64,000 nt of DNA from Vibrio tasmaniensis (GTDB lineage Bacteria; Pseudomonadota; Gammaproteobacteria; Enterobacterales; Vibrionaceae): NCBI RefSeq assembly GCF_024347635.1, contig NZ_AP025510.1, forward strand, positions 3,038,001-3,102,000. Reading direction: 5' to 3'. The first letter of the stretch is position 1, and every line of letters starts with the position of its first letter. Below are positions 25,783-36,785 of this stretch, one piece after another. The notes under the pieces were generated by a model. It worked only from the letters and a program-made list of their open reading frames with translations. It did no database searches and was not told the DNA's origin. Both the position numbers and the translations under genes were made by a program.

Positions 25783-27030
25783 TTACTGACGGGGCTTAAG
25801 GGTAAAACTACCAAATACGGCATCGCCATTACGGTTCAATGGCCCTTGTTCAACGGAAAACTTCTCTTCAAGTTTCACTTTAGCCGTCTCAAAATGTTGA
25901 AAATCAGCGCTTTTAGCTTGTAATCGAACTTCAGAACGATTGCCATCATAGCGAATGCTTTCGACTTCGATCGATTTCACTTGTCCTAACGTTTCTGGCA
26001 GCAATGCTAACCAACCAAGTAAGGAGTCACCATCGCCTGAGCCACCGTATTTCTTAGCTTCGTCATTCATCTGACGTTTAAGGTAGCTTACTGTCGGAAT
26101 TCGTTGTTTACCTGGCAGAACGGCTCTAAAGATACGCTCACTCTCCATGCGATAGGCTTGTGCTTGTGCTTCGTATTGCTGCACCTTCAACACTTGTTGA
26201 GTCACAATCACGGCCACCAGCAAGCAAGCAGCGATCGCCACCTTCTGCCATACACGCCAATATTTACTGAAAGAAGATTTGGTTTTAAAGGTGCCCGTCA
26301 GTAAATTTACGCCGCTGGTGATCGCTTGTTGGCTCAATAAGGACATCACCAATTCCGCAGGCTTTGCTTGCCATTCCATACCGCTTTGCTGCTGTACATC
26401 GTCGCTCGGCATTGCGGTATAGCTGAAGATAGTCGTAGGTTGGTCTTCGTCGTCAGCCACAACCCAATCACTTTGCAAAAACATCGCTAACCATGCTTCG
26501 CTGATTGATACGGCTTGATAGTTACCTTGACGTTGAGAGTGACCTTGACGTAATAGCCAATGCTGGTCGATTTGCAATGCACTGATGCCTTGATCTTCAA
26601 CAGGCACGGCTAGTGTATCTGGTAGCACCTTACGGAAAATAATATTGGCTTTGCGAAACTGGTCTAAAGCTTGTTTTAACCACTCGCGATCTACACCACA
26701 CACAGTAGCGTGCGTTGCATCTTTATCTAAAATGGTTAGATGTAAGTCTTCGATATCTTGTGCCACTTCGTCTTCTAACAAAAATGGCAGCATAGAGTCG
26801 AACTGGCGAGCAGCACCTTTCGGAATTTCAACACGCTTAATTAAGCACTCATTTCCCGGCAATAAAGCGATACAGCTACGCTTTTCAGCGTAAGGCGTTA
26901 ACTCATCAAGCTGATCCCAGCTAGACAGCTCACCACTTGCTATCACTTCTTGTTGGCTTGTCGACCAAACCAACCACTGCACTGGGCTTTGTGGCTCGCT
27001 ACTCAGTCGAACGGTCAGAAACTCGCTCAC
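25783..27030 (-). CDS. epsL: Type II secretion system protein EpsL (GspL)
   Basis: Links the EpsE ATPase to the inner-membrane platform. The 415-residue product has an actin-like cytoplasmic domain (residues 1-250) that binds EpsE, one membrane segment ([18 protein letters not shown] near residue 265) and a periplasmic ferredoxin-like domain. The GTG at 27030 is supported by GGAGG five bases upstream and by the V. cholerae start [11 protein letters not shown]. Its 5' end overlaps the 3' end of epsK by 32 bases, suggesting translational coupling. Confidence 0.95.
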   Translation of the reverse strand: MSEFLTVRLSSEPQSPVQWLVWSTSQQEVIASGELSSWDQLDELTPYAEKRSCIALLPGNECLIKRVEIPKGAARQFDSMLPFLLEDEVAQDIEDLHLTILDKDATHATVCGVDREWLKQALDQFRKANIIFRKVLPDTLAVPVEDQGISALQIDQHWLLRQGHSQRQGNYQAVSISEAWLAMFLQSDWVVADDEDQPTTIFSYTAMPSDDVQQQSGMEWQAKPAELVMSLLSQQAITSGVNLLTGTFKTKSSFSKYWRVWQKVAIAACLLVAVIVTQQVLKVQQYEAQAQAYRMESERIFRAVLPGKQRIPTVSYLKRQMNDEAKKYGGSGDGDSLLGWLALLPETLGQVKSIEVESIRYDGNRSEVRLQAKSADFQHFETAKVKLEEKFSVEQGPLNRNGDAVFGSFTLKPRQ

Positions 27031-28048
27031 GGATTCCTCCAAAACGACGGCGTACTACCGTCACTGTTTCTCTATTACTACTATAGAAAAGCGTTCGTAT
27101 ACGTACACGAGACTGCTCAACTAATACCTCTGCATCTAGCTCAAAATAGGCGCTATCTACAGTTAAATATGCTTTCGCTTGTTTGCTGACTTCTGCACTC
27201 ACACCAACAATAGCAGGCTCAGCCATAAACGCATCCACCGAATCCCAGCCATCAAATGGGCGCTTGTCTATCAGCTGTTTGGCGTCCGATTCACTTAGAC
27301 CGGGTGCAAACATTGCTTCCAGTAAAGATGCCTGCTTTTCCGAGATGGTATTCACGTTTAATCGGAAATCATCAGTGGGCAAAGCGCAAATAAATGGATG
27401 TACCTTTTCCATTGCCTCACCAGAGACCTGATAAACGGCTCGCAGCTCCGATTCATCTGCTATTAAGCCATTCGCCGCCAAATAAGCTGGCTTCATCGCC
27501 TCATAAGTGCTGTCTTCTACCCCCGTAGAAGAGGTGGCTCGAGTATCAGAGTCCAGAAATTCCCAACTTGAATTTGCGATAACCTCAGCCTGATAAGGCT
27601 CCACATTTTGGTTTTCCAGTAAGGTTTGCCAAACCTTCACTAAATAAGGGGGTTGGTTACTTGATGTCGTCGTAATCCCAGCGAGCGCATTAAGATTGAA
27701 ACAAGCCTGCGCATCAACGATACGCCCTTTAACTTGGCCATAATCCAATGGGTATACCTGCTCCTCTAACGCCCATGGCTGGCTTAAGTTCACCGTATCA
27801 CTATCTTTATAACTTTGCCTAATACCGTCTTGGACAAGTGCTTCTACACCAATGCTATACCAGTAAGCCTGTTGGTAATTCAGTTGATTGCCAACGCGTT
27901 TGAATTGCGTAAACAGACGCTCCGACATACTGCCAGCTATGGTTGCCATGATCGCCAAAAGCATCAGAATAATGATCAGCGCGACACCACGCTGTTTACG
28001 CCCCACAGCAGATTTTGTCAGTGCAGGCTTATTAGTTTGATGAATCAT
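26999..28048 (-). CDS. epsK: Type II secretion minor pseudopilin EpsK (GspK)
   Basis: Minor pseudopilin at the tip of the periplasmic pseudopilus. The 349-residue product has a prepilin peptidase site [17 protein letters not shown]; as in other GspK proteins, the usual Glu at position +5 of the mature protein is missing. The large globular domain has helix-hairpin-helix-like segments near residues 230-310. The ATG at 28048 is chosen because GAGGGG lies five bases upstream; upstream in-frame codons overlap epsJ. Confidence 0.94.
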   Translation of the reverse strand: MIHQTNKPALTKSAVGRKQRGVALIIILMLLAIMATIAGSMSERLFTQFKRVGNQLNYQQAYWYSIGVEALVQDGIRQSYKDSDTVNLSQPWALEEQVYPLDYGQVKGRIVDAQACFNLNALAGITTTSSNQPPYLVKVWQTLLENQNVEPYQAEVIANSSWEFLDSDTRATSSTGVEDSTYEAMKPAYLAANGLIADESELRAVYQVSGEAMEKVHPFICALPTDDFRLNVNTISEKQASLLEAMFAPGLSESDAKQLIDKRPFDGWDSVDAFMAEPAIVGVSAEVSKQAKAYLTVDSAYFELDAEVLVEQSRVRIRTLFYSSNRETVTVVRRRFGGIRERVSDRSTE

Positions 28049-28799
28049 TATTCCCCTCATTACTGCCTGAAGAGTCACTGTTTGAAGAATCATCGACCTG
28101 ATCTAAGGCGCCACTTGGTGTGAGATAAACACGTTCTATCTCACCGTAATCTTTCAGTGTCAGCTTAAGTCTCACCGCTTTAGGCAGTGATTTATCGGTT
28201 TGCCACTCTTTGCCCCAGCGGCTTCCGTCATAAAACTCGAACTCCAGGTTCTCAACATCATCAACCAGAGGAGTAATCACACCTTGTTGACCGGCAGGTG
28301 TATCGGGGTAACGCCACCATACACGCTCAAGCGTTTCCTCTTTTATGCGGTAGCCTACTTTGGTGACTTCTCCGCGAGGGAACTGCTGCTGTGGGTTGTG
28401 CCAACCAAGGCGAGTAAACATGATGCCAACACTGTCGGAATCCAGTAAATACTCTTTCATTAGGATCAGCTTAGATGATGCTTCTTCACCATTGGTACGA
28501 AATTGTCGTACCGCCATCTGGCGAAAATCATTATCTAAAATGACTAAACTGCGTTGCAGTTGATTTAAACGAGCACTGCGCTCAATAGAGAGTTCGTTGC
28601 TTCGTTGGACCTGATTTACCACCTGATAAGCCGCCATGCTTAACGTGGAAAAGATGGCAATCGAAACCAAAACTTCGATTAAAGTAAAGCCTCTCCCTTT
28701 TGAAGATAGACCTTGTTTACGAGGCTCTCGCTTATTGGCGGACATGCTCTCGCTTGGCGACTTGCTCTTAGCTAACGACACGCTTTTAATTGACCACAT
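28032..28799 (-). CDS. epsJ: Type II secretion minor pseudopilin EpsJ (GspJ)
   Basis: Minor pseudopilin of the tip complex with EpsI and EpsK. The 255-residue product carries the prepilin site [17 protein letters not shown] and a Ser/Asn/Asp-rich C-terminus ([14 protein letters not shown]). The start at 28799 ([10 protein letters not shown]) overlaps the end of epsI by 14 bases and gives a 35-residue leader, longer than usual; an in-frame ATG at 28745 ([12 protein letters not shown] upstream) would give a more typical leader and is a real alternative. Confidence 0.92.
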   Translation of the reverse strand: MWSIKSVSLAKSKSPSESMSANKREPRKQGLSSKGRGFTLIEVLVSIAIFSTLSMAAYQVVNQVQRSNELSIERSARLNQLQRSLVILDNDFRQMAVRQFRTNGEEASSKLILMKEYLLDSDSVGIMFTRLGWHNPQQQFPRGEVTKVGYRIKEETLERVWWRYPDTPAGQQGVITPLVDDVENLEFEFYDGSRWGKEWQTDKSLPKAVRLKLTLKDYGEIERVYLTPSGALDQVDDSSNSDSSGSNEGNNDSSN

Positions 28800-29175
28800 A
28801 ACTGCGCACCGTGACCACTGGAGAAGCTTTCTTACTGGTTGCTGCACTCACATCAAACGCCTTTAATAAATTATCGCTGGTATCGATGGGAGTCACCTTC
28901 CAGAACCACTCTCTTCCCGCTAACTCTTGCGTGCCCTGCGCTTTTTTAAGCTTCTCAGGATGCAGCATGACTAAGGCCATCTGGTTATCAACAACCATCG
29001 CCGCGAAGGTTTTTTCTTCTAAATAACTGAGGGTATTAATGTGTTGGGTGACAGCACGAATCACACTGATCGCCGCCGTAGCGAAGATAGCAAGCGCAAC
29101 TAATACTTCAAGCAGAGTCATTCCTCGAGAACCAAGAGGCATACCACGAGAAGGAGAACGGTTATTCCTCTTCAT
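28786..29175 (-). CDS. epsI: Type II secretion minor pseudopilin EpsI (GspI)
   Basis: Small minor pseudopilin that starts tip-complex assembly. The 129-residue product has prepilin site GSRG-MTLLEVLVALAIF, with Met instead of Phe at +1, as common in GspI. The start at 29175 overlaps the end of epsH by 14 bases and is preceded by GGAGAAGA. A shorter start at MPLGSRG is possible. Confidence 0.94.
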   Translation of the reverse strand: MKRNNRSPSRGMPLGSRGMTLLEVLVALAIFATAAISVIRAVTQHINTLSYLEEKTFAAMVVDNQMALVMLHPEKLKKAQGTQELAGREWFWKVTPIDTSDNLLKAFDVSAATSKKASPVVTVRSYVVN

Positions 29176-29755
29176 CTTCTTCTCCCGGCTCTAGCAGTCG
29201 AATCACACCATTATCCAACACGCGAATACGCCAACCATCTTGTATGGTGTCTCCGGTATTTGGATAAAACGACAATACAAATGGCGTCATTTCAGCACTC
29301 GACAAAATGTATATCTGAGGTGGCTTGGGCTTTTTTGTCTCTTCAAGATCCGCAAACATATCTTCATCAAACAAGCTTCCGGGATTGAACAAACGATCAT
29401 CGTCTTCCCATGCGCCACCACCTAAAGTCAGTGACAACGCGAGTTCTTCCGGTAATTCAGTTGAAGAGGGGATTTTTTCAAATTCGACTTCTTGCCAACC
29501 TTCTGACTTAAGCGCCATCAGAACGTAAGTCGATTTCTTTTCATCAACCCGAACGCCAAAATCCAAGCCACTCAAAATAGCCTCTTCATTGAGTAATTGA
29601 ACTCGTTGATAAAAGCTTTGAGCGTATTTTTTGGCGACATCTTTGCTATTGGTCGGAATAGTCGCTATCACCGCGACCGCAGTTACTGACAGTAATACCA
29701 ACACCAAAAGAATCTCAATCAAGGTGAAACCTGGCTGTGTTTGCTTAGTTTTCAC
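29162..29755 (-). CDS. epsH: Type II secretion minor pseudopilin EpsH (GspH)
   Basis: Minor pseudopilin that connects tip complex and EpsG shaft. The 197-residue product has prepilin site QPG-FTLIEILLVLVLL after a short leader and an acidic C-terminus (LEPGEEDEEE). The start is GTG at 29755, with GGAG eight bases upstream. A 100-base gap to epsG contains three imperfect 18-bp repeats. Confidence 0.94.
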   Translation of the reverse strand: MKTKQTQPGFTLIEILLVLVLLSVTAVAVIATIPTNSKDVAKKYAQSFYQRVQLLNEEAILSGLDFGVRVDEKKSTYVLMALKSEGWQEVEFEKIPSSTELPEELALSLTLGGGAWEDDDRLFNPGSLFDEDMFADLEETKKPKPPQIYILSSAEMTPFVLSFYPNTGDTIQDGWRIRVLDNGVIRLLEPGEEDEEE

Positions 29756-29790
29756 CTTGGAGACTCCATCTGTATACGTCTTACCATCAA

Positions 29791-29844
29791 TAACGTATCA
29801 ACTAACACGAACTGTTCAACCAACAGGAACTTATCAAGCGACAA
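29791..29844. repeat. Three imperfect 18-bp tandem repeats between epsG and epsH
   Basis: On the plus strand TAACGTATCAACTAACAC, GAACTGTTCAACCAACAG and GAACTTATCAAGCGACAA follow one another without gap. About 9-13 of 18 positions agree between neighbours, so this may be a decayed expansion. It fills most of the otherwise featureless spacer in the eps operon. Confidence 0.45.
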
Positions 29845-29855
29845 TAAACCGAAGC

Positions 29856-30299
29856 TTATTGGAAATCTTGCATGTTCCAGTTACCGATATCCGCAGCGAT
29901 ACCTTCACCACCTTCTTGGCCGTCAGCACCAAGCGTAAAGATATCGATAGTACCGTTATCACCTGGGCTTAGGTATTGGTACTCATTGCCCCATGGGTCG
30001 TTAGGCAGACGCTTAATGTAGCCACCGTCACGGTAGTTACGAGGCTCTGGACTGTTTGGCTTAGAAACCAATCCATCAAGGCCTTGATCCGTTGTTGGGT
30101 AAACACTGTTATCCAGTTTGTACATATCTAGCGCGTTCTCTAGCGCCACGATATCCGTGATGGCTTTCTGTTGATCCGCCTTCTCTTTGTTACCCAAAAG
30201 GTTAGGAACAACAAAGCTAGCTAAAACACCAAGAATAACCACAACAACCATCACTTCCAATAGAGTAAAGCCTGACTGTTTTTTCATTTTATTTTTCAT
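29856..30299 (-). CDS. epsG: Type II secretion major pseudopilin EpsG (GspG)
   Basis: Forms the shaft of the pseudopilus. The 147-residue product has prepilin site KKQSG-FTLLEVMVVVVILGVLASFVVPNL and the calcium-binding C-terminal region with DPWGNEYQY and FTLGADGQEGGEGIAADI. The ATG at 30299 has TTGGAGA upstream. It is the only pseudopilin gene here set apart by gaps on both sides (88 and 100 bp), which fits separate control of the major subunit. Confidence 0.97.
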   Translation of the reverse strand: MKNKMKKQSGFTLLEVMVVVVILGVLASFVVPNLLGNKEKADQQKAITDIVALENALDMYKLDNSVYPTTDQGLDGLVSKPNSPEPRNYRDGGYIKRLPNDPWGNEYQYLSPGDNGTIDIFTLGADGQEGGEGIAADIGNWNMQDFQ

Positions 30300-30387
30300 T
30301 ATTTTCTCCAAATTACAGATAGCGAGTTGAAGGTAATAATGCCCTTCTTCTCGATAATCCAAAAACTAACGTCTGATGAGCAATACG

Positions 30388-31608
30388 TTATCCACTCATT
30401 AAATTGTTCATTTCAAGCATCGGCATCAGTGTCGCCATCACGATAAACAGCACCAAACCGGCCATCAACGCGATAAGCGCTGGGGTGAAAATGCCTAACG
30501 CGATATTGACCGTCGACTCAAAGCTTTGGTCTTGGTTGTCTGCCGCTCTTGTCAGCATCTGTTCCAACTGACCACTCTGCTCACCACTGGCAATCATATG
30601 CAGCATCATCGGTGGAAAGAGTTTGGTTTGATCCAACGCTTTACGTAGGCTTGCGCCTTCTCTAACACTGTCTGAAGCCTGTAATACTTGTTGTTTCACA
30701 TGTTGATTCGACATCACATCAACCGCGACCTTCATCCCTTCAAGGATTGGAATCGCACTCGAGGTACAAATTGAGAGTGTTCGTGCAAAACGAGAGGTAT
30801 TGATCCCTTTCGCAATCTTGCCGATCAGCGGAATACTTAATAGTTTGCGATCCCAGTTCATGCGAACACCCGGCTTTTTTAGCGCGGTCTTAATCAACAC
30901 AATCACACCAATGATCAACAACAGTAATTGGATGCCCCAATTCTGGATAAATTCACTCGATGCCAATAAAAATTGTGTCGACTGAGGAAGCTCTTGGCCC
31001 ATTTGGATAATAGGCTCGACGATCTTAGGTACCACGGTTGCCAACAGGAACGAAACAATCGTCACCGCAAACACCACCAGCACCACAGGGTAGATCATCG
31101 CTTGTAGCAGCTTAGAGCGCATCTTCTGACGATTTTCTGCGTAATCGGCCAGTCGCTCCAATACCGCATCTAAGTGACCAGACTTCTCACCCGCCGCAAC
31201 CATGGCCCTAAACAGTTCATCGAAGATGTGTGGATAATCAGACAAGCTATCCGCTAGCGAATAACCTTCTGTCACTTTAGATCGGACTGCCAGTAACATC
31301 GTTCGAATACGTGGCTTTTCAGACTGCTCAGCTACCGCTTTCAAGCACTCTTCTAGCGGCATACCTGATTGAACGAGCGTGGATATTTGACGAGTAATCA
31401 ACGCAAGATCTGGCGTACTGATACCACGCTTAAAGCTGGTCGAAGGCTGAGTACCTTTCGCATTTTTCGCCTTAGCTTCGGTCATCTCAACCGGCATTAA
31501 ACCTTGTTCTTTTAAACGTTGGCGAGCCTGACGAGCATTATCCGCTTCAATCGAACCCTTTTTGCTCTTACCTTTGGCATCCAGCGCTTTGTATTCAAAT
31601 GCCGCCAT
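30388..31608 (-). CDS. epsF: Type II secretion inner-membrane platform protein EpsF (GspF)
   Basis: Polytopic platform protein. The 406-residue product has two GspF domains, each about 125 residues, with FARTLSICTSSAIPILEGMKVA in the second and a matching LALITRQISTLVQSGMPLEECL in the first, and three membrane segments (near 170-190, 220-240, 375-400). It starts one base after the epsE stop codon; AGGAAG precedes it. Confidence 0.96.
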   Translation of the reverse strand: MAAFEYKALDAKGKSKKGSIEADNARQARQRLKEQGLMPVEMTEAKAKNAKGTQPSTSFKRGISTPDLALITRQISTLVQSGMPLEECLKAVAEQSEKPRIRTMLLAVRSKVTEGYSLADSLSDYPHIFDELFRAMVAAGEKSGHLDAVLERLADYAENRQKMRSKLLQAMIYPVVLVVFAVTIVSFLLATVVPKIVEPIIQMGQELPQSTQFLLASSEFIQNWGIQLLLLIIGVIVLIKTALKKPGVRMNWDRKLLSIPLIGKIAKGINTSRFARTLSICTSSAIPILEGMKVAVDVMSNQHVKQQVLQASDSVREGASLRKALDQTKLFPPMMLHMIASGEQSGQLEQMLTRAADNQDQSFESTVNIALGIFTPALIALMAGLVLFIVMATLMPMLEMNNLMSG

Positions 31609-31609
31609 A

Positions 31610-33112
31610 CTAGACTTCCTTAGTCACTCGCATCACTTCTTCTAAGGAAGTTACCCCTTTCAGAACTTTGCTCAAGCCATCATCTCGAATACTTGGGGTT
31701 GTGCCACGAATCGCTTTCTCAATTGCCTGTTCTCCAGCTTCACTGTGAATCAGCTCTTGTACCGAATCGTCAATCATCAGTAGCTCATGAATACCGGTAC
31801 GACCTCGATAACCTTTATGGCCACACTCTTCACAACCTTTTGCATGGTAAAGTGTGAGGCTCTCTTTCTTCTTCATACCAAACAGCTTTTTCTGTTCTTT
31901 ATCGGCTTCGTAAGGTTCTTTACAGTCGTTACACAGAGTACGAACCAAGCGCTGAGCCAAAACACCCAGCAGAGAAGAAGAGATCAAGAAAGGTTCAATG
32001 CCCATATCACGCAGACGCGTGATCGCACCGATTGCCGTATTGGTGTGAAGAGTCGACATGACTAAGTGACCCGTCAAAGAGGCTTGAACAGCGATCTCAG
32101 CAGTCTCTAAATCACGGATCTCACCAATCATTACCACATCCGGGTCTTGACGAAGAATGGCGCGTAAGCCGCGCGCAAAGGTCATATCAACCTTAGGGTT
32201 TACCTGTGTTTGACCAATACCATCAATATCAAATTCGATTGGATCTTCAACGGTAAGGATGTTGCGTTCGTTACTGTTGAGTTCTTGCAGGCCAGCGTAC
32301 AAGGTCGTTGATTTACCCGAACCCGTAGGACCGGTAACCAAGATAATACCGTGTGGGCGCTGAATAAGTTTACGGAAGTTCTCGTGGTTCTCTGCCGTCA
32401 TACCCAAACTGTGTAGATCTAGACGAGTGGCGTTTTTATCCAACAGACGCATTACCACACGTTCACCGTGTGAAGAAGGCATGGTAGATACACGCACATC
32501 AACCGCTCGGCCACCGATACGCAGAGAAATACGACCATCTTGTGGCACGCGTTTTTCCGCAATATCCAATTTAGCCATAACCTTTACACGCGAAACCAAC
32601 AGCGGAGCCAGTTTACGGCTCGGCGCCAACACATCACGTAACACGCCATCAATACGGAAACGGATAGACAGTGACTTTTCGAAGGTTTCGATATGAATAT
32701 CCGAAGCGCCTTCTTTAATCGCCTCACCCAACATCGCATTAATTAACTTGATGATCGGTGCGTCGTCTTCTGATTCAAGCAAGTCTTCGTCTTGTGGCAA
32801 CTCTTCCGCTAACGAGAAAAAGTCGTCATTGTCGGCACCAATATCTTCCATTAACTGTCGAGCTTCCGACGAGTCACGCTGATACGCGTCCGTCAGTTTT
32901 TTATCAAATTCGTCTGCGCTGATCGCTTGTGGCGTGAAGCCATTTTTCACAACACGGCTCACTTCAATGATCGCCGCCGATTTCAGAGGTTCAACATAAT
33001 AAAGTACTGGCGCGCGCTCCGGGTGCTGATATTCCAACACCATCTTGTAGCGATTCGCAAAGCTAAACGGCAAGCGCTGATAAGTACGTGCCGCCCCTAC
33101 CAATTCAGCCAT
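31610..33112 (-). CDS. epsE: Type II secretion ATPase EpsE (GspE)
   Basis: Cytoplasmic hexameric ATPase that powers pseudopilus assembly. The 500-residue product has an N-terminal EpsL-binding domain, Walker [10 protein letters not shown] at residues 261-269, the aspartate box [16 protein letters not shown], Walker [13 protein letters not shown], the histidine box LVMSTLHTN, and a zinc-binding tetracysteine subdomain (CNDC and CEEC near residues 395-435). Its ATG overlaps the epsD stop as TAATG. Confidence 0.97.
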   Translation of the reverse strand: MAELVGAARTYQRLPFSFANRYKMVLEYQHPERAPVLYYVEPLKSAAIIEVSRVVKNGFTPQAISADEFDKKLTDAYQRDSSEARQLMEDIGADNDDFFSLAEELPQDEDLLESEDDAPIIKLINAMLGEAIKEGASDIHIETFEKSLSIRFRIDGVLRDVLAPSRKLAPLLVSRVKVMAKLDIAEKRVPQDGRISLRIGGRAVDVRVSTMPSSHGERVVMRLLDKNATRLDLHSLGMTAENHENFRKLIQRPHGIILVTGPTGSGKSTTLYAGLQELNSNERNILTVEDPIEFDIDGIGQTQVNPKVDMTFARGLRAILRQDPDVVMIGEIRDLETAEIAVQASLTGHLVMSTLHTNTAIGAITRLRDMGIEPFLISSSLLGVLAQRLVRTLCNDCKEPYEADKEQKKLFGMKKKESLTLYHAKGCEECGHKGYRGRTGIHELLMIDDSVQELIHSEAGEQAIEKAIRGTTPSIRDDGLSKVLKGVTSLEEVMRVTKEV

Positions 33113-35136
33113 TATTCTGCTTCCATTTGATCGATGAAGGCTTGGATTTCAGCAGGATGATTCATGCTATCGCCAAACTTAGGAAGTACTGGAATATTAT
33201 CGTTATCCATTAGTTTCAAGCCTTGCTCTGCCTTGTACAGTTGCTCAGCACGGATAAAGTTGTATTTGCGTTGCGTGATACCATCGGCTGTCATGCCATC
33301 ACGAATAATGGTTGGCTTGATAAATACCATTAGGTTCTTTTTCTCAACCTGAGTACTGGTTGATTTGAACAGGTGTCCAAGAACAGGAATATCACCCAAG
33401 AATGGGACCTTAGACTCACTCTCCAGTGCACGCTCGTCAATCAAGCCCCCCAACACCAGCATTTGACCATCTTGAACAATCACTGACGTATTTAGCTGAC
33501 GCTTAGCAAAACGAACATCTACTGCCCCGTTTGCCCCTAATACGTTCGATACTTCTTGTTCTATTTGCAGTTGAACCGAGTCACCTTCATTGATTTGCGG
33601 CACGACTTTTAGCTTAATACCCACTTCTTTACGTTCAACCGTTTGGAATGGATTATCGTTGCTTGAACCTGCTGTAGAACCGGTTAGAACGGGCACCTCT
33701 TCACCAACGATAAACGACGCTTCGCCGTTATCCATCACCGTGATACTTGGAGAAGACAGAATGTTTGAGTTTGAATCGGTCGCAACCGCACTGATTAAGG
33801 CAGTCCAGTCGCCCATAACCACACTCATTGCAGCACCATTAACGCCAGAAAGAGCAGATGCTAACGTTGAATAGTCACCCTTTTCTGTCGTGGTTTCATT
33901 ACGTAGAAAATTATTATCCTTATCGTAAACCGCTTTAGTTGTTGTCGAGTCTTTTGCTTCTTCTAGACCCACCATCACACCGCCAATCGATGCACCGGTA
34001 TTGCTGTACTGAATCATGGCACCCGTTTCTAGGTTGCCCCACTGCACACCTAGGTTAACGCCGTCACCTTCTGCCATTTCAACAATTAAGGCTTCAATCA
34101 AAACTTGAGCACGACGGATATCGAGTTGAGCGATCACGTCTTGCAGCGCGTTCATGATGTCTGGCTGTGCGGTAATCACCAACGAGTTAGTATCGCTGTG
34201 AGCGGAAATCATCACTTGGTTTCGCTGCGATGAACTGCCTTTAGTTGATGTTTGTTTCTCTGATTGCAGATTGTCAGACACGCCTTTCAGCACATCGACT
34301 AAGTCTTCCGCTTTTGCGTATTTAAGGTAGATAACTTGGTTGTTACCCTTAGTCGCCATTTCCACATCAAGCTGTTCAATCAACTTTCTTAAACGACTGC
34401 GTACTTTAGGGTCGCCTGAGATAAGAATTGCATTGGTACGCTCATCGGCAACTAATTTAGGCTGTAGGAAGGCAGGGGTGTTTTTAGCATCTGTGGTTTT
34501 ACTTAGTGCATCGACTATACGCACCATCTCCGCGGCGGAAGCATTCTTTAGTTCAACGACCTCAATCTCTTTATCACCCGCTTGGTCTACACGCTTGATG
34601 ATCTCTGCTAAACGGTTTACAACCGCCGCACGGCCGGTAATCAAGATGATATTTGCAGGATCGTAGTGCACCACGTTGCCCGCGCCCGCGTTGTCATTCA
34701 GTTGACGAAGCAGAGGAGATAGCTCACGAACCGAGACATTACGAACCGTCACAACACGTGTCACAACGCTGTCGCCTGTGATCGAATCACGGTCGCCAAC
34801 AACTGGGATTGCCGAGGTTTTAGAATCTTTCGCTTTGATGATCTTAAGAACACCTGAGTCCATTTCAACGACTGCATAGCCGTACACTTCTAATACGTTT
34901 AAGAAGAAGCTGTAATATTGCTCTTCATTGAGTACGTCGTAGCTGCGTACATCGATTTTTCCGCGCACCGAAGGGTCGACGATGATCGTCTTCTCTAGAT
35001 TACGGCCAACAATATTAATAAACTCTTGGATATCAGTGCCTTTAAAGCTGGCACTAAAATCACTCGCGATGGCGGCGGGTGTGCAGATTAAGCTTCCTGC
35101 CAATAACCATGCACTTTTCTTAAACCAATGCTTCAC
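33112..35136 (-). CDS. epsD: Type II secretion outer-membrane secretin EpsD (GspD)
   Basis: Forms the outer-membrane channel. The 674-residue product has a signal peptide ([16 protein letters not shown]), an N0 domain and N1-N3 repeats in residues 30-330, then the secretin core with [21 protein letters not shown] and the gate segment; the conserved LGGLIDE and [14 protein letters not shown] motifs lie near residue 570-590. The start is GTG with AGGAG upstream. Outer-membrane insertion normally needs a pilotin, which is not encoded here. Confidence 0.97.
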   Translation of the reverse strand: MKHWFKKSAWLLAGSLICTPAAIASDFSASFKGTDIQEFINIVGRNLEKTIIVDPSVRGKIDVRSYDVLNEEQYYSFFLNVLEVYGYAVVEMDSGVLKIIKAKDSKTSAIPVVGDRDSITGDSVVTRVVTVRNVSVRELSPLLRQLNDNAGAGNVVHYDPANIILITGRAAVVNRLAEIIKRVDQAGDKEIEVVELKNASAAEMVRIVDALSKTTDAKNTPAFLQPKLVADERTNAILISGDPKVRSRLRKLIEQLDVEMATKGNNQVIYLKYAKAEDLVDVLKGVSDNLQSEKQTSTKGSSSQRNQVMISAHSDTNSLVITAQPDIMNALQDVIAQLDIRRAQVLIEALIVEMAEGDGVNLGVQWGNLETGAMIQYSNTGASIGGVMVGLEEAKDSTTTKAVYDKDNNFLRNETTTEKGDYSTLASALSGVNGAAMSVVMGDWTALISAVATDSNSNILSSPSITVMDNGEASFIVGEEVPVLTGSTAGSSNDNPFQTVERKEVGIKLKVVPQINEGDSVQLQIEQEVSNVLGANGAVDVRFAKRQLNTSVIVQDGQMLVLGGLIDERALESESKVPFLGDIPVLGHLFKSTSTQVEKKNLMVFIKPTIIRDGMTADGITQRKYNFIRAEQLYKAEQGLKLMDNDNIPVLPKFGDSMNHPAEIQAFIDQMEAE

Positions 35137-35177
35137 GTACTTCTCCTACACTTTCGTCCTTCGTTAGACGCAAAGTT

Positions 35178-36101
35178 TTAAAATTCAATAAACACTTCAT
35201 GTTGTTGACCATCTCTCTCGACGACGAGATTTAGCTCTGTCAGCTCTGAGATAGAACGGAATATGTTGCCCATAGCAGCGGGGTCTGTCAGGTCTTGCCC
35301 ATTTAACTGAGTCGCGATATCTCCGTTTTGGAGCCCTACTGAGTTAAAAAGTTCTGAATCTTTGCCTGGACTCACTCGATAACCAATCACTTTATCGTCG
35401 CGCTTGACCTGGGACAGTCGAACATATTGGAAGATTTGTTGCGGATCTTTCATTATCTTCGCTTTAATTTCATCTAGCTTTTGCTCTGCTGAAGCAGGGT
35501 TATTACCACGAACCGAAGAAGAAGCGCGAGGTGGCGCAGGGGCTGAGACAGCTAAACGCTTGTACTCAATACCTTCAAGCATCAAGGTTTCGTCTCGACC
35601 TGAGTTATCAATAATGACACGGTCGACTAATACGGCTTTAAGCTTAGCTCTAGTGCCTTCTATCTCTTCATTAATTCCGTAGGTCGCCTGCGTACCGCGA
35701 TTAGCGATCACCGCTAAGCTCCGTTTTGGATTAGAACTGGCAACAGCACCGACCAAAACTAGATTTAATCGTGTCTTTGGCGCATCTTGGATAACTTGCT
35801 GTTCAACCACAACTGGCGTGGTTGGGTTATAGGCACCAAAAAGGTTGCTCCGCTGCAAAGAAGATATATCAAGGGTCGATTGAGGAGTAGAAAATGATGA
35901 AGCTGTTGCTTTCCAAGGCACGACGGTTTGCTCAGCAGGTTCAATAAACCATGCAAGCTGCCCTAAAATCCATGCGGAAGCTGCAATCAACATACAACAC
36001 ATCGCTAGGCTTAGTTTCTGCTGAAGTACAAATCCATTTTCTAATAAGCGGCTCAACACAGGAGAATTTCCTGCGCGATTTTTGAGCTCTAAAAAGTTCA
36101 C
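35178..36101 (-). CDS. epsC: Type II secretion protein EpsC (GspC)
   Basis: First gene of the operon; bridges the inner-membrane platform and the secretin. The 307-residue product has one membrane segment (LAMCCMLIAASAWILGQLAWFI), an HR domain near residues 90-175 (KTRLNLVLVGAVASSNPKRSLAVIANRG), and a C-terminal PDZ domain (GYRVSPGKDSELFNSVGLQNGDIATQLNGQDL). The GTG at 36101 is close to AAGGA (three-base spacing), which may mean weak initiation. The C-to-N order matches V. cholerae eps. Confidence 0.95.
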   Translation of the reverse strand: MNFLELKNRAGNSPVLSRLLENGFVLQQKLSLAMCCMLIAASAWILGQLAWFIEPAEQTVVPWKATASSFSTPQSTLDISSLQRSNLFGAYNPTTPVVVEQQVIQDAPKTRLNLVLVGAVASSNPKRSLAVIANRGTQATYGINEEIEGTRAKLKAVLVDRVIIDNSGRDETLMLEGIEYKRLAVSAPAPPRASSSVRGNNPASAEQKLDEIKAKIMKDPQQIFQYVRLSQVKRDDKVIGYRVSPGKDSELFNSVGLQNGDIATQLNGQDLTDPAAMGNIFRSISELTELNLVVERDGQQHEVFIEF

Positions 36102-36380
36102 TTTCCTTGCCCCTTTTCATGACGACAAATGCTGCAAATCATTAAACTTTCAGCTTTTTTATTCATTCGTTCGATACCAAGCTTATTTAAGCATAAGATC
36201 CTGAACTATATCATAGCAAATCTATAAAGCGGCATTACATGGCTATTTTGTATTATGACTTGAAAAAAATGCCAACCGCCTCCACTTTAAGCTTCTACTT
36301 AATGTAATTAAAAGCATGTTGCGCACTGTTCATTACAGTTAAACCGCATTCATTTCTCACTTAATAAGGCGCAGCCCTAT
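36102..36380. promoter_or_regulatory. Divergent promoter region of eps operon and hslR
   Basis: This 279-base AT-rich interval must hold the eps operon promoter on the minus strand and the hslR promoter on the plus strand. I could not assign boxes with confidence; no repeat or known operator is visible. Confidence 0.4.
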
Positions 36381-36767
36381 ATGAAAACTACTAATGAAGC
36401 TGTCAGACTCGATAAATGGTTGTGGGCAGCTCGTTTTTACAAAACCCGGTCTATTGCTCGCAATATGGTCGATGGTGGCAAAGTCCACTATAATGGTCAG
36501 CGCAGCAAACCAAGTAAAATTGTCGAACTTGGAGCAGTGATTACCCTGCGCCAAGGTAATGAAGAAAAGACGGTGACAATCGAGAAAATCTCGGCCCATC
36601 GTGGTGGAGCTCCTATAGCTCAAACCCTCTATGAAGAAACCACCGAGAGCTTGGCAAAGAGAGAAGAGTTTGCAACACAACGTAAACTGAACGCTCATAA
36701 CCCAGCACCAGAACGTCGCCCAGATAAAAAGCAACGTCGTGACATCATCAAGTTCAAGACTCAATAA
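36381..36767 (+). CDS. hslR: Ribosome-associated heat-shock protein Hsp15
   Basis: S4-domain RNA-binding protein that rescues 50S subunits carrying stalled nascent chains after heat shock. The 128-residue product begins with the S4 fold (VRLDKWLWAARFYKTRSIAR, then GGKVHYNGQRSKPSK) and has a basic C-terminus (PERRPDKKQRRD). It precedes hslO by 18 bp, the same heat-shock pair as in E. coli. Confidence 0.96.
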   Translation: MKTTNEAVRLDKWLWAARFYKTRSIARNMVDGGKVHYNGQRSKPSKIVELGAVITLRQGNEEKTVTIEKISAHRGGAPIAQTLYEETTESLAKREEFATQRKLNAHNPAPERRPDKKQRRDIIKFKTQ

Positions 36768-36785
36768 GCTAGAAGGAATAGCCAA

